A stretch of DNA of 64,000 nucleotides from Eleusine coracana subsp. coracana (GCA_032690845.1 CM064434.1:34948342-35012341); one strand, 5' to 3'; counted from the first letter of the stretch, positions 45,973 through 56,885 are shown. The notes: a model not told the origin generated them from the letters alone. Program-made: numbers and translations.

Positions 45973-46743
45973 TTGTTCAATTATTGCAAAAACCATGGTT
46001 TTATGTGAAAACTTGTTTTTTTTTCTTGTTCCTTGATTCTTGATCTCTTGATCAATCTTGTCAAAATATGGTCATAGTTTTGAATGGTTGGTTGATTGAC
46101 TGACCATAGGCTAGGAAGAATCCTTTTTGTCCATCCTCATTTACACTTATTTGCTTCAAATTATCCCCAGCCCTGCCTGCCTCCTCCTGTTGACACACTT
46201 CATCGGACAAGTCCAACGGTCCATTTTTCACCCCTTTAACCCAGCCCAAGTTACCCCTTTGGTCAACACCCCCTCATTCACATCTCTCACGTTCTCTCTC
46301 CTCAAGAACTCCCCCAAAGGCGTCCCCAAGGCGATCTCCCTCTCCCACCATCCATTGGAGCAAGTTTGGAGGCCAAGAGGTCCTCCTCTATCGGCAAAGT
46401 CAGATCCCCCATCATTTTTGCAAGGTTTCCCCTCTTTCCCTCTCTTTCTCTTAGGGTTAGGGTTCTAGGGCAATGCTAGTTTCCAATCCTTTTTCCCTTG
46501 CACTTTTGATCCATGGAGATAGCTTCTAGCATGTTGTGGTAGGAGTAGACAAAGTTTGGTCGCTAGTGGTAGGTGGATTTGTGGAGGATCTAGGTTTTTG
46601 GACAAGTCCGTTGCATCGGACAAGTCCGATGATTGTCGGACATGTCCGACGGCTTGCAGTTCCTCCAAAAGTCTAAGTCCCTCACTGATTCTCCTCACCC
46701 CTTTTTCCTCTCTTTTGTCTATCTTCTAACTCCTGTTGTCAGC
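45973..46743 (+). promoter_or_regulatory. Pol-to-env spacer with palindromes and splice-acceptor-like end
   Basis: Noncoding stretch of about 770 bases. A C-family half-palindrome lies at about 46204. A close cluster follows at 46600-46650: a half-site, ATCGGACAAGTCCGAT (46615) and GTCGGACATGTCCGAC (46635), the last two spaced by 20. It ends with a pyrimidine-rich tract (about 46695-46740) containing CTAAC at 46726 and terminating in CAG at 46740-46742, one base before the env-like ATG. Confidence 0.6.
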
Positions 46744-48304
46744 ATGTCGGATGTGGAAGCAACCCCCTTGAGGGAGAAGAGGGCCAAAGCTAGTGATGAT
46801 CAAGGTCAAAGCCAACCAAAGAGAAAGAAAGTCACCGCCAAGCGTGTTCGACGCACCTATCTCCAACAACCAACTGAAAGGGAGGAGCCAGCTGAGTCCG
46901 AAGAGCTGAACAGAGTCATGCATCCTCCCTTCAAAATGCTCAACTCCAATCGAGAGAGGGTGGACTTCTTTCACGCGTTCCTTGAGACATGCACTGAAGC
47001 AAGGTTGGTCAACTATTATGCTCGTGATAAGGAAGCTGTTGATTCTCGCTTTGATGCTCATTTCCATGAACAACCCTGTTGTTGAGAGCAAGTGGCTAGA
47101 TTAGGACTATATGAAGTCCAAGAAGCACCCTCTGTTCAACCAAGTTCAAGCTGCTTTTGAGCATCATGGTCTTAAGACCTTCGTGACTCTTAACTACTCA
47201 TGGAACAAGGAAATCATTTCTCAGTTCTTTTCCACCGTGTACTTTGAGGATGACAAGTCTATGGTGTGGATGACAAATGGCACTAAATACAGCTGCACCT
47301 TGAATCAGTTTGCTTCTATGATAGGACTCAAAAGCTCACGCAAGGCAAAGCACAAGAGTCACTCAGGCAGCTACATGAGCGATGAGGACATGAGGCATAT
47401 GTACATGGATCCGGAGAACAGTGTGCCTCCCAACTCAAATGGCTTGCTACCCTTTTTCTCAGTCTTGTTCAGGATCTGCAGGAGCACTTTGGCTCCAAGG
47501 GGTGGCAACTCTGACCGTATTCCTGCATATCAGAGGGACATCTTGCACTAGGTTCATGGGGAGCAGAAATTTGATGTATTTGACTATGTCTATCAGGAGA
47601 TATGGGACATCTCCATCTCTTCCAAGCATGGCTGTGGATATGCCCCGCACATCATGTATATGATCGATAAGGTCTCAGGCTTGACTTTCAAAAAGGACAT
47701 GAAGCATCTGAGTCTCAAACCTGAGATTCCTTCTAATTGGACTCCAGACACCTCCTCTGGTCAGTTCTTTGGCGCAGCTCAGCCACCATCCTCTGCTCCG
47801 CCTCCTCAAGTTCCCAGAGCTTCTTCTAGGGCCACCGGTTCTTCTCGTGCTGCCCCACCTTCTCGTGGCAAGAGGAGTGGAGTTATGAAGATGTTCAAAT
47901 CCCTCCTTGGCATGTGCAGGAGCATTAACCAAAGGATGGATGTGATTAAGAGGAACCAGAAGATCATCATGGAGAAGATGCAATGTGAAGTTTCTCCTCC
48001 TCCATCACCTTCGGCAGAAGATTCCTACCCACCTGCTTTTCAGGACCCCACTCCCAACTTCTCTACAGAGGAGTTGAACTATTTTGGGTACTATCCTCCA
48101 CCTTCTCAGTTTCACACAGGAGCTGGCTCTAGTGGACAACATGTCTGCTTTGATGAGGAAGAAGAGGAAGTAGAAGAGCAAGAAGAAGATCCCGCTGCCT
48201 ATGATCTTCGCCAGCGCAAGGGAAAAGCTCCCGCTCAAGATGAGGAAGACGAAGAAGAAGAAAGCGATGAGGATGATGAAGACTATGAAGACTCCGAGGA
48301 GTAG
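46744..48304 (+). pseudogene. Env-like / extra ORF of Sirevirus C (broken)
   Basis: It starts at the ATG at 46744, chosen because it follows the acceptor-like CAG. The basic N-terminus (REKRAK, KRKKVTAKR) is followed by a domain with FFHAFLETCTEARLVNYYARD. A frameshift near 47085 and a stop near 47105 come next. The frame continues in 47111-47551 with STVYFEDDKSMVWM, CTLNQFASMIGL and a histidine/methionine-rich segment. After a stop at 47549 it continues to the TAG at 48302, with a Pro/Ser-rich region, a likely helix (MCRSINQRMDVIKRNQK) and a strongly acidic end. The middle fits the plant-transposon-protein domain found after pol in grass Sireviruses. No signal peptide or convincing membrane anchor is visible, so an envelope role is not supported by this sequence. 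Confidence 0.78.
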
Positions 48305-48788
48305 AGATCTCATCACCATCCACCCGCATTTTTCTCCTTTTTGGTGTCTTGATGCCAAAGGGGGAGAAGTGTAATCTATCGTTTTATACATTTGCTTAGT
48401 TTGTGAGTTGTGAGTGTGATGAAGTTGGACAATTTAGTTCTTTTTGGCTTGGTTTGTAAAACTCTTATTTGTGTCATTTGTGTTTTGTAAGACTATTTGC
48501 TTGTGATACTTATGTCTCTTTGTGATGATGTATTGTTTTATCTCCTTCTACTAGATGCATTTGTGTGATAATACTTGTCATATGCAGTGTCTTATATTCA
48601 TATGCTTAACTATTGCAAATCATCATGTATGCATAGTGTTAAGGGGAGCTCTCATATTTTTCCAAATATGTGCATTTGTTATTCTATCTCCAATTTTTCA
48701 TTTATGCACACATTTAGGGGGAGCTCCTCACAAATTGTTCCATTTCTACATCTCTTTATGATAAATTAGTTGTATTGTCATCAATCAC
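48305..48788. other. Sirevirus C 3' noncoding region with a second polypurine-like tract
   Basis: CCAAAGGGGGAGAAG occurs at about 48355-48369, some 430 bases before the LTR-proximal tract. The equivalent is found in P (about 56928). The rest is T-rich and noncoding. Confidence 0.7.
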
Positions 48789-48803
48789 CAAAAAGGGGGA
48801 GAT
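48789..48803 (+). promoter_or_regulatory. Polypurine tract of Sirevirus C
   Basis: AAAAAGGGGGAGAT directly precedes the 3' LTR; it primes plus-strand DNA synthesis. Confidence 0.93.
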
Positions 48804-50260
48804 TGAAGGTGCATCTAGGCCCCTAATTGTATTTTGGTGATTGGCGCCAATACAATTAAGAATGGACTAATGTTTCAATAAGCATGTGTGTAGAAGATGG
48901 TTCAATTATTGATGACAAAAGTTCAATTATTGATGACAAAATGCATAGAAGCTCAAATACTCAAAGAAAAGGAGAAAAAAAAGTGGCTAAGAAATTTCAA
49001 GATGATACTCAAAAATTTGCTCAAATGTGAAGCTCATGGAGTTTTTACTTTATTTTTGAGTATAGGAAAAGCCGTACTATTAAGAGGGACACAAAAGTGT
49101 GAAGCAATGATGAACTAAGAGCAAAATCCAAAAAATCCATAGCCAAAACACTTTTCTAGGGCAAAATCATCGGACTAGTCCATTGGACTCAAGAACCTTT
49201 GCCACTCTGTGTTGTCGGACTTGTCCGATGACCAGCAAGTCCGACCCATCGGACTTTATTGTCGGACTCCAGGACCTGTGTCAAACCCTAGCCATCGGAC
49301 TTGTCCGATGGTCAACTTGTCTGAGGCATCGGGCAAGTCTCTCGGGCTCCAGAACCTGCGCCAACTTGTTCCATCGGACATGTCCGATAACCATCGGACT
49401 TGTCCGATGGAGATCTGACAAATACCCATCCAAACGGCTCCTTTTCTTATTGAGCTATAAATAGAACCCCACTTCGTCCCTTGGCTGGTTGGTCACTCAT
49501 TCCACTCAAAAACACTCTCAAGCTCACTTTGCTCTCCAAATCTCTCCTCCCTTACTTTCAATCTTGATTTGTGAAGGGATTGAGAGAAGATTCAAGAGCT
49601 CCATCTACTTCAAGCTTCTATTCTCTCAAGCTCTTGGTTCATCCTCACCGCCGACCACGTTTGTGTTTGTTACTCTTGGGAATTCATCCCCTAGACGATT
49701 AGAGGTACCCGTAGAGCTCCCAACTTGTGTGGTGACGCCTCGGGAAGTTTGCATTGACCCCTCCTTCATGGAGTTTGGTAGTGGAAAGCCAAGTTTGATC
49801 TTTGTGGTCACTTGGAGAGGTTAGGGTTGAAAGAAACCCGGTCCTTTGTGGATCCCTCAACGGAGACGTAGGCTTCTTTGTGGAGCTGAACTTCGGTGAA
49901 CAAATCTTGTGTCTCCCCTTGTCTTCTTTTGCATACTTGTTATTTACTTGCTCTTGCTCATAACTCGCTAGCTAGGGTTTGCCTCGTTTCTCTTAAATTA
50001 ACTTGTGTAGGTTGCTTGCTAGTTGTTCCTCTTATTTCTACAACTTCCTCTAGCTTATAATTACTAGATCCTAGCTTACCTTGCACTAATATAAAGTTTT
50101 AATGGGCCCATCTACTTTTCTAACTTGTGCCATCGGACAAGTCCATCGGACTTTCCTCACTATCGTCGGACAAGGCCGACCCTGCGCATTTGACTTTTAT
50201 TATTAAGTGATTTTCAGGGACAATTGCCTATTCACCCCCCCCCCCCTCTAGGCACTTTCA
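48804..50260 (+). repeat. 3' LTR of Sirevirus C (1,457 bp)
   Basis: Partner of 35513-36984, with TATAAATA at 49456-49463 and a longer C-run (about 13) near 50235. An extra short repeat of the TTCAATTATTGATGACAAAA type is present at 48899-48940. The palindrome array lies at 49168-49410 and keeps some sites that are mutated in the 5' LTR. Confidence 0.95.
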
Positions 50261-50261
50261 A

Positions 50262-51060
50262 TGAGCCACTGATGCAAAGTGGATTTTTATTCCCATCTCA
50301 TCGGCAAAGTCATGGATCTCCCTCAAGTGAATTGAGTGCCATTATCGGTAATGATATCATGGGGAACCCCAAACCAAGTGAAGACATCCTTGACAAACTC
50401 GATAGCCTCCTTCGACGTAATCTTGCTGATCGGCTTTGCTTCAATCCACTTAGTGAATTTGTCAATAGCAACAAACAGATAAGTGAACCTGCCTGGCGCC
50501 TTTTTGAAAGGACCGACAATATCGAGCCCCCAAACAGCAAAGGGCCAAGTCAAAGGTATCATCTGAAGTTGCTATGAAGGCACCTGTGTTTGTTGAGCGA
50601 AGAATTGACAACCTTCACATGTCCAAACGACCTGGTGTGCATCTTCAACCGCCGTGGGCCAATAAAACCCTTGCCGGAAAGCTTTTCCGACCAAAGTCTT
50701 GGAAGCTACATGATTGCCACATATCCCAGAATGAATTTCTTCTACCAACTTCTGGCCTTCTGGTATCGAGATGCATCTCATCAAGATGTTTGAACCTCCT
50801 CTTTTATAGAGTTGGTCTCCCACTAACAAATACCCTCGGCATCGGGTCTCCAACCTCTGTTGCTCATTAGGATCCGAAGGCAGCGTTCTCTTATCCAAAT
50901 ATTTGATGAGCGGGTCGTGCCAATCAGTCTCCATGTTGTCATCACCAACAAGATCAGTAGCATCACTCATTAATACATCCGACCGAGGAGAAATCGTGGG
51001 GGAATCCAGAGTGTGTAAGAAAAACACCTGGCAGGACCACAGACCGGGATGATCCCATTT
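50262..51060 (-). pseudogene. pol (int): Tat integrase, N-terminal and central part
   Basis: On the minus strand the HHCC zinc-binding region is readable: EIHSGICGNH, then WTCEGCQFFAQ (about 50750-50610). After a stop near 50572 the core runs WPFAVWGLDIVGPF (first Asp), FVAIDKFTKWIEA and IITDNGTQFT (second Asp, about 50335). The frame then has a stop (Cys/Ser-type codon to TGA or TAG). Sirevirus C is inserted at 50261-50265, between the second Asp and the Glu of the catalytic triad. The rest is at 34985-35512. Confidence 0.92.
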
Positions 51061-51430
51061 TGGCCAATTCATCAGCCGCTTGGTTATTGTCTTGAAGAAC
51101 ATGCGTGAACTTCAATCCATCGAATTTGTCTTCGAGCTTCCTTACTTCTTGACAGTAAGCACTCATATTATCATCCACACAGTTCCAATCCTTAGTGACC
51201 TGATTAATGACCAAAGCTGAGTCACCAAAGATGTCAAGGCGCTTGATGCCTAGTGACGCGGCAATGCGCAGACCGTGTAGAAGGGCTTCATACTCTGCAG
51301 CGTTGTTAGACGCGCGAAACATCAACTGAAGGACATATCGAAGCCTCTCTCTAGTGGGTGAGATAAACACGACTCCCGCACCCGCTCCTTGTAATTGAAG
51401 AGACCCATCGAAGTACATTTTCCAATACTT
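51050..51430 (-). pseudogene. pol (aRNH): Second (archaeal-type) RNase H domain of the Tat element
   Basis: In the 352-codon open stretch 52021-50963 a second RNase H follows the normal one. It shows MYFDGSLQLQGAGAGVVF, NNAAEYEALLHGLRIA, IFGDSALVINQV and NQAADELAKMGS, the acidic-residue pattern of archaeal/plant RNase HI. This doubling is known from the Tat lineage and is absent from Tekay and copia pol. The conserved acidic positions are all visible here. Confidence 0.88.
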
Positions 51431-52845
51431 GATGTCTTGTGCAGTAGGTGGGTTTTGAATCTCTATCCACTCAGCAACAAAATCAGCTAGCGCTTGTCCC
51501 TTTACAGCCGACCGAGGCATGAACGTGATGGTATATTGACCAAGTTCGACTGCCCACTTGGCAATTTTTCCTTCGGCTTTTCGGTTGTGTAGCACTGTAC
51601 CGAGTGCAAAGGATGTCTGCACTTCGATCGGATGAGCTTGAAAATAATGCTTCAAGTTCCTGGAGGTGACTAATAATGCATACAACAACTTCAAGATCTG
51701 TTGGTATTTTACCTTAGAGGCGCCAAGGACCTCACTCACAAAATAGACCGGGTGTTGTAATTTTTGTATATGCCCCTCTTCTTCTCGGTCGACCGTTAAA
51801 ATAGTACTCACAACCTGAGTTGTGGCCGATATGTAAAGCTGAAGTTTTTCTCCTAGCTCCAGAGGCACCAATACTGGAATGCTACTGAGGTAAACCTTCA
51901 ACTCGTCCAATGCCGACTGCGCCTCTTTGGTCCAAATGAGGTCTTCCTGCTTTTTATGCAGTCGAAAACGTGGTAACCCTCTAAGCCCTAGTCGGGAAAT
52001 AAAGCGACTCAAAGACGCCATGCATCCGGTCAGCTTCTGTACATCCCTTTGAGAATTAGGTGGCCCCGTACCAAGGATCGCCTTGATTTTATCCGGGTTG
52101 GCTTCTATACCTCATTTCGAAATGATGTAACCGAGTAGCTTTCCCGAAGGAACCCCAAAAACACACTTCTTAGGATTTAGCTTTATTGAATAATGCCTTA
52201 GATTGTCAAAGGTTTCTGCCAGGTCAGAAATAAGCTCTTCGACGTTCCGAGTCTTGACAACGATGTCATCAACATACGCTTATGCGTTCCAACCGATCTG
52301 AGCAGCAAGGCAGCGTTGAATACCTCGTTGGTAAGTCGCGCCAGTGTTCTTCAGACCGAATGGCATTGTGATATACCAATAGGCGCCGAAGGGTGTTATA
52401 GGATGTTTTAATCTGATCTTCGACCTTCAGTGGGATCTGGTGATAGCCAGAATAGGCATCCAGAAAGCTCAAGAGCTCACACCCGGCTGTCGAGTCTACA
52501 ATCTGATCAATACGAGGAAGAGCGAAGGGGTCTTTAGGACAGACCTTGTTGAGATCAGTATAATCAACACACATTCTCCATTCTTTATTCTTCTTGGATA
52601 CAAGCTAACCAGTCAGTATGATACACCTCCTTTATAAACTTAGCATCTAATAGTCTAATTATCTCCTTCTTCATGGCGTCCTTGCGATCTTGCACAAATC
52701 TTCTAAGCCTCTACCGAACGGGGGTAGCTCCAGGAGGTACCCTTAACTTGTGCTCAATCTTTTCCCTAGGAACTCCCGGCATGTCAGATGGTTTCCATGC
52801 AAAGATGTCCCTATTTTCCTGGAGGAAAAGAGTGAGTGCGAGTTC
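51431..52845 (-). pseudogene. pol (rt-rh): Tat reverse transcriptase and first RNase H (broken in RT)
   Basis: The start of RT (ENRDIFAWKPSDMPG, about 52820) is followed by a stop and a frameshift. 52574-52269 carries CVDYTDLNKVCPKDPFALPRID and FLDAYSGYHQIPL. The catalytic YVDDIVVKTR is readable near 52280-52250 in another frame. Thumb and connection (KLTGCMASLSRFISRLG) and the first RNase H (LQLYISATTQVVSTIL, PVYFVSEVLGASKVKYQ) continue in the open stretch from 52021. In that RNase H the usual first Asp position is altered, as is common for the degenerate first RNase H in Tat elements. At least three frame breaks lie in RT. Confidence 0.88.
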
Positions 52846-53751
52846 CTATTTCTCATCGAGGTTGGCCCGAGCATAAGTTACCTTATTAGGGTCCTTAGGA
52901 TCGAGCATGATTTCCTTGGTTTGGATGTCATCGGTCTGAATCTTATCTTTGGTAGGCTTGTTTGTTGGAACCGTCGCTCTGGTTTGCTCCTCCGTGCCGA
53001 CTACCTGCTGGATCTCCTTCTGGTCGGACAACATCAACTGTTTATTGGCCATCTCACAACTCTGTACATTGCAATCGAAAGAATTATGAAGATTAGAGTG
53101 GAGGGAGATTATTTCGTTCAGGCCTGGCATCTTGAGGGTGAGATATGGATAATGCAGGATAGCCATAAATTTAGCCATAGCCGGTTGACCGATGATAGCA
53201 TGATATGTTGAGTCGAAATCCGCCACCTGGAAGAGAATGTGCTCGGTCTTGAAATTCTCACGGGTCCCGAAGGTGACCAGTAGATTGATCTGTCCAATTG
53301 GAACTGAAGTCTTGCCAGGTACAGTCCCGTGGAAAGGTGAAGAACTCGGCTGAAGATCATTGATTGATAGACCGAGCTCTTTGAGAGTCTTGATGAAGAT
53401 TAAGTCCAAACTGCTTCCTCCATCAATGAGTACTTTGTTGAACTTCACCTCCTTCATTGTAGCAGCAAGCACCAGCGGGTATCGACCTGGCTTTGGGATG
53501 TGCTTGGGGTGATCCGACCGATCAAAGGTGATTGGCTTCTCAGACCACCTCATGAATTGAGGTGCAGCCGGTTCCACCGAGTTGATCTCCCGAAGTTCCA
53601 GCTTCTGCTTGTGCTTGGAGACATAGGCATCTGGGCCACTGAAGATGAAGTTGACTACCTTGTGGGGCTCCTGGAACTCTCCTGAGTCATCCTTGTCGCC
53701 ATCGTCATTGGTGTTGTCTTTGCTATTACGCCTCGGGGGATCTTTGGCCAC
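52846..53751 (-). pseudogene. pol (pr): Tat aspartic protease region (301-codon open stretch)
   Basis: The minus-strand stretch from 53751 contains FNKVLIDGGSSLDLIF, the Tat version of the aspartic protease motif (DGGSS instead of DTG/DSG). The body with HGTVPGKTSVPIGQINL, then YHAIIGQPAMAKFMAI, follows. A variable tail links to reverse transcriptase. The stretch is open throughout. It begins just after a gag zinc-binding motif of type CPWYPKGNHKAKDC (about 53815-53775), which is readable in the same region. Confidence 0.88.
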
Positions 53752-55671
53752 CTTAAGCGCAGCAGTTGCAAAACCCTTCAGTCGATAGCAATCTTTTGCT
53801 TTGTGGTTTCCCTTTGGGTACCAAAGGCATGGGCCACTCAGTAGCTAGTCTGTGGACGGTTGGCTTGTTCAAGGGTTCTTCTAAAGTCGGTCCACCATAT
53901 GAACCACATTATCAGGCTTCCTCTTCTTGTCCTTCTTGGAGGACTCGGCCTTGTCCGACTGCTTCTCATTGCCTTTTCCCTGGATGTCATCCAACACAGA
54001 CTCACCAGACGCGAACTTGTCAATGATCTCGAAGCACTCTTGAGCGGTCAACTTGAGGTCATGATTCCTCCGACTGATCTCACGAACCAAATCATCGCTT
54101 CCTCTTCTTGTCCTTCTTGTCCTTGGAAGGCGGCAATGATTTGTTGGTCCGAGACATTGAGGATCTCAGTCTTCTTAGTGCAAAATTGCTTGATGTAGTC
54201 ACGAAGAGGTTTGTCGGTCTTCTGCTTGATCCGAGTGAGGTCGAAGTGGTTGCCTGGTCGATTGCAGGTAGCTTGGAAACTTTCTATGAGCTTCCTGTTG
54301 AGGTCTCCCCAAGATGTGATTGACTCCTCTGGAAGAGATGTGAGCCATATCCAAACAGCTGGATCCAGGCAGACCGGGAGGTAATTAGGCATTACATAGT
54401 AGTCACCTCTAGCCGGCCGAATCGCCATGCTGTAAAGCTGCAGGCACTCTCGGGGATTGGTCTGACCATCATACTTTTTGATGGGGACCGGCTTGAATCC
54501 TTTTGGCCATCGAGCTATGCGAAACCTAGGGATGTAAGCCTTGATGCCATCAATCTCACCATCGGTCGGCATCATCGACCGCCTATGCCAGTCTGGGGAC
54601 GGAGTTGCACGACGGCCGTGTTGCGGACCAACATCGTCATCATGACAATGACACCGATGGTCGTTATCATCATTATCGCGCCGATCCCAATCGCCACATC
54701 GATGTCGATCATCATGATTGTGCCGTAGAGGAGGCTCTTGATGGTCCTTTCGTCGGTCGTCTCATCAGTTGTCCCATTGGCCGTTTGTTCTCCAATCATG
54801 GTGTTCTTCCTCATAGCGTCGGTTGTCCCGAGAGCATTCTTCATAGTGAGAGTTGATGGTATCTCGTCCATCATGGAGGCTGAGAGATTTTCTAAGATCT
54901 TCATGCCTTTGATGACCTCGCGAAGATACGTGACTAGAGCTTGTGACCGACTGAGATTTTGCGGCCTCTTGAGCCGCAATGGCCTTAAGCATAGCCACCT
55001 CTTTCTGCATCACAGGGGTCTGATAATTCGCGTCGACCATTAGAGTGTCGAGCAAAGTTTGGCCCCTGTGATGTTATTCTGAGGATTGTGGTAGACCTTG
55101 ATGCCATCCACTTTGAGTTCTGGACCGAGATCCAGTCGGCATGCGTTGCGTGAACCGCGCGGCCCTCTTGGTTGACGGTGGTGTCCGACCGATAAGTCAT
55201 CAGCTAGAGGGTCCTCCTCCTGTTGACCTCCTTCGGCTAGTTGATTCGGTTGGCCATCAACGGGGTTATCTTCATGTTCATCGTGTTCGTCACTATCTTG
55301 GTCTCCATCTGTGGGATCTGCTATATCCACCATGTTGACAGTATGGGGATATAGGTAAGCGGATCCGACCGAGTCCTCATCAAAAGACCGATCCAGTTTT
55401 GAATCATTCCCAAAGGAAGGTCTTCTTCCTCAGATCCGAGTGGGACCAATGCGGGGATCATGCCATACGAACTCGGTGATCACGCCATGGAAACGGCTAC
55501 GGCTGAGTCGGATCTGTGGTTTTCCAGACCTAGGGCTTCGTTGTTGCCGACTGTGAAGTCGAGTGATCCAAAGGAGATCTTGAAGTCCGGTGAGTACTGG
55601 ATGATGGGAGGTTTGGCCATCGTGGTCGATGGAGAATCCCGACGATCCTTGTCCCCTTCCTGGCGCGCCAA
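53752..55671 (-). pseudogene. gag: Tat gag (broken into several frames)
   Basis: The start lies within 55671-55617 on the minus strand, with the N-terminal KPPIIQYSPDFKISFGSLD block known from Retand-type Gag. A poorly conserved acidic and Gln-rich linker (55333-54765) is split by frameshifts. The Gag domain is at 54575-54120: AYIPRFRIARWPKGFKPVPIKKYDG, then QLYSMAIRPARGD, WLTSLPEESITSWGDL and FDLTRIKQKTDKPLRDYIKQF. A frameshift near 54110 follows, then the C-terminal linker and the zinc-binding CxWxP...H...C motif before the protease. A short imperfect duplication (the CTTCCTCTTCTTGTCCTTCTTG repeats near 53928 and 54098) lies at the break. Confidence 0.85.
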
Positions 55672-55672
55672 C
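55651..55672 (-). promoter_or_regulatory. Primer-binding site of the Tat element
   Basis: The minus strand reads GTTGGCGCGCCAGGAAGG immediately inside the 5' LTR. Its position and TGGCGC start are those of a gypsy primer site. I do not assign the tRNA. Confidence 0.75.
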
Positions 55673-56068
55673 TGTCGAAGCTTGAGATCGGCAGTAAAAT
55701 GTATAGGGCTATGGCGAGACTAAGAACTATGATGGTAACACAAGACGCCGAGTTATACAGGTTTGGGCCCTATCGATGAGAGTAAAAACCCTACGTCCTG
55801 TGTTCTGTGTATTGTATTGATGTTGCAAAACTTGTGAACTTGTCGTCTACTTGTCCCTCAATGAGGGGTACCCTGCCGCCTTATATATCCGGTCGGCAGG
55901 GGGGTACATGAAGAGTCCTAGTCGTAACCCCTTAGGATTTACATAGAAAGTCTATCTCTACATGCCTTCTGCTCCAAGTTGAGTCGGTCGGCTTCCTTGT
56001 TGATGAAGTACCCGGTCGGCTACCGACTTAGTCTTGTATGAGGATACCCGTAAGGCAAGTATCCCACA
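55673..56068 (-). repeat. 5' LTR of the Tat element
   Basis: Partner of 13014-13409, equal in length (396) with about 21 substitutions counted by eye (~5%). Confidence 0.95.
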
Positions 56069-56073
56069 CATAG

Positions 56074-56885
56074 TGACAGCACTTGCAGGACGGTTGGGTG
56101 AGTTTATATAGAGTATGTCAGAAGACAGAGGTCAAATGATGGAGCTGATCAGAGGACAGGCAGAGCTCCATCGCCAGCAGATGGCACTTGTCTCTACTAT
56201 AGTGACTCAGATGACGGAGCTTACTCAGAGGCAGGCCAGTCAGCAGCTAGGACCTTCAGTGTTTCCTCACTTCCAGCAGCTGCCGACTCAGCCAGGACCC
56301 TTCACCGCTTTGATGACAGCATAGTCCAGTGGACTGTCACTCTCAGGGGTCTTACCGATAGGGGGAGCAGGACATACTTTCTCTTCAGCACAGCTCTCTC
56401 TCGTGTCAGCCTTTTCTATGTCAATGGTGTTTGTCTCGCCCTCACACTCTTCTCGCTCGTAGATGGCATGACCCTCCAGTTCACAGCACGTACCGGTCAG
56501 GAGTTTGTTCTCAGACATTGTGCACACAACTCGTGTAGACTCCCAGACTACCTTGGAGACAGCTACAGTTTCAGCTCCACCTCTTACTGCAACTGTTTCC
56601 GCTCTTACTACTCAAGCAACAGAGGATCTTGTCCGTGGAGGTTTCACTCAGCAGTACATGGCAGACCTTGTACTTCTTCAGACTTCAGTTCAGGAGACTG
56701 CCACAGGAACTACAACAACACAGGACAGTGGATCTGAGTCACCTATAGACCTTGGTTTCTTCAAGAAGCTGGATGCTCAGGCGGCATAGGCTCAGGGAGC
56801 ACAGCAGGATCCACCTCAGGAGCAGCCAGGAGCAGAGCCCACAGAGGACGTTGCTGCACCACTTCCTTCGACCACGAGCGCTTAG
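56074..56885 (+). pseudogene. Extra ORF of P, 3' part (after Tat insertion)
   Basis: It continues the frame interrupted at 13008. A leading segment has SMSEDRGQMMELIRGQAELHRQQM, a likely helix, then Gln/Ser/Thr/Pro-rich low complexity, ending at the TAG 56883-56885. Internal stops (near 56322 and 56787) and frameshifts break it. An open stretch at 56505-56789 keeps a GGFTQQYMADLVLLQTS segment. The low-complexity C-terminal half is common for such proteins. Confidence 0.65.

Larger units (their letters stand above)
35508..50265 (+). mobile_element. Sirevirus C (Ty1/copia), full length with env-like ORF, carrying a solo LTR
   Basis: LTRs are 35513-36984 and 48804-50260, with perfect ATGAG target duplications at 35508-35512 and 50261-50265. 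The order is 5' LTR, Met-tRNA-like primer site, gag, zinc knuckle, protease, integrase, reverse transcriptase, RNase H, env-like ORF, polypurine tract and 3' LTR. Copia order, the iMet primer site, C-rich LTR ends, palindrome-rich U3 and the late extra ORF together indicate the Sirevirus (SIRE/Maximus) group. Without the 3.87-kb solo LTR it is about 10.9 kb, normal for the group. It is broken by a gag deletion, stops and a 60-bp tandem duplication. Confidence 0.95.
13009..56073 (-). mobile_element. Tat/Retand-lineage Ty3/gypsy retrotransposon, host of further insertions
   Basis: LTRs 13014-13409 and 55673-56068 are both 396 bases, with about 21 differences by eye and no indels. The 5-base flanks are CGCAG (13009-13013) and CATAG (56069-56073), which differ only by two transitions. 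On the minus strand the order is 5' LTR, primer site, gag, protease, reverse transcriptase, RNase H, second (archaeal-type) RNase H, integrase, then an antisense gene and the 3' LTR. The second RNase H and the antisense gene are hallmarks of the Tat lineage (Retand, RIRE2, Grande group). Removing the inserted Tekay, C and solo-LTR pieces leaves about 11 kb, a normal size for this group. Confidence 0.92.

Noticed and set aside
46744..48304. A true envelope glycoprotein
   Set aside because: No signal peptide, membrane anchor or cleavage motif is visible. The central part fits the plant-transposon-protein type of late ORF, and 'env-like' refers only to its place after pol.
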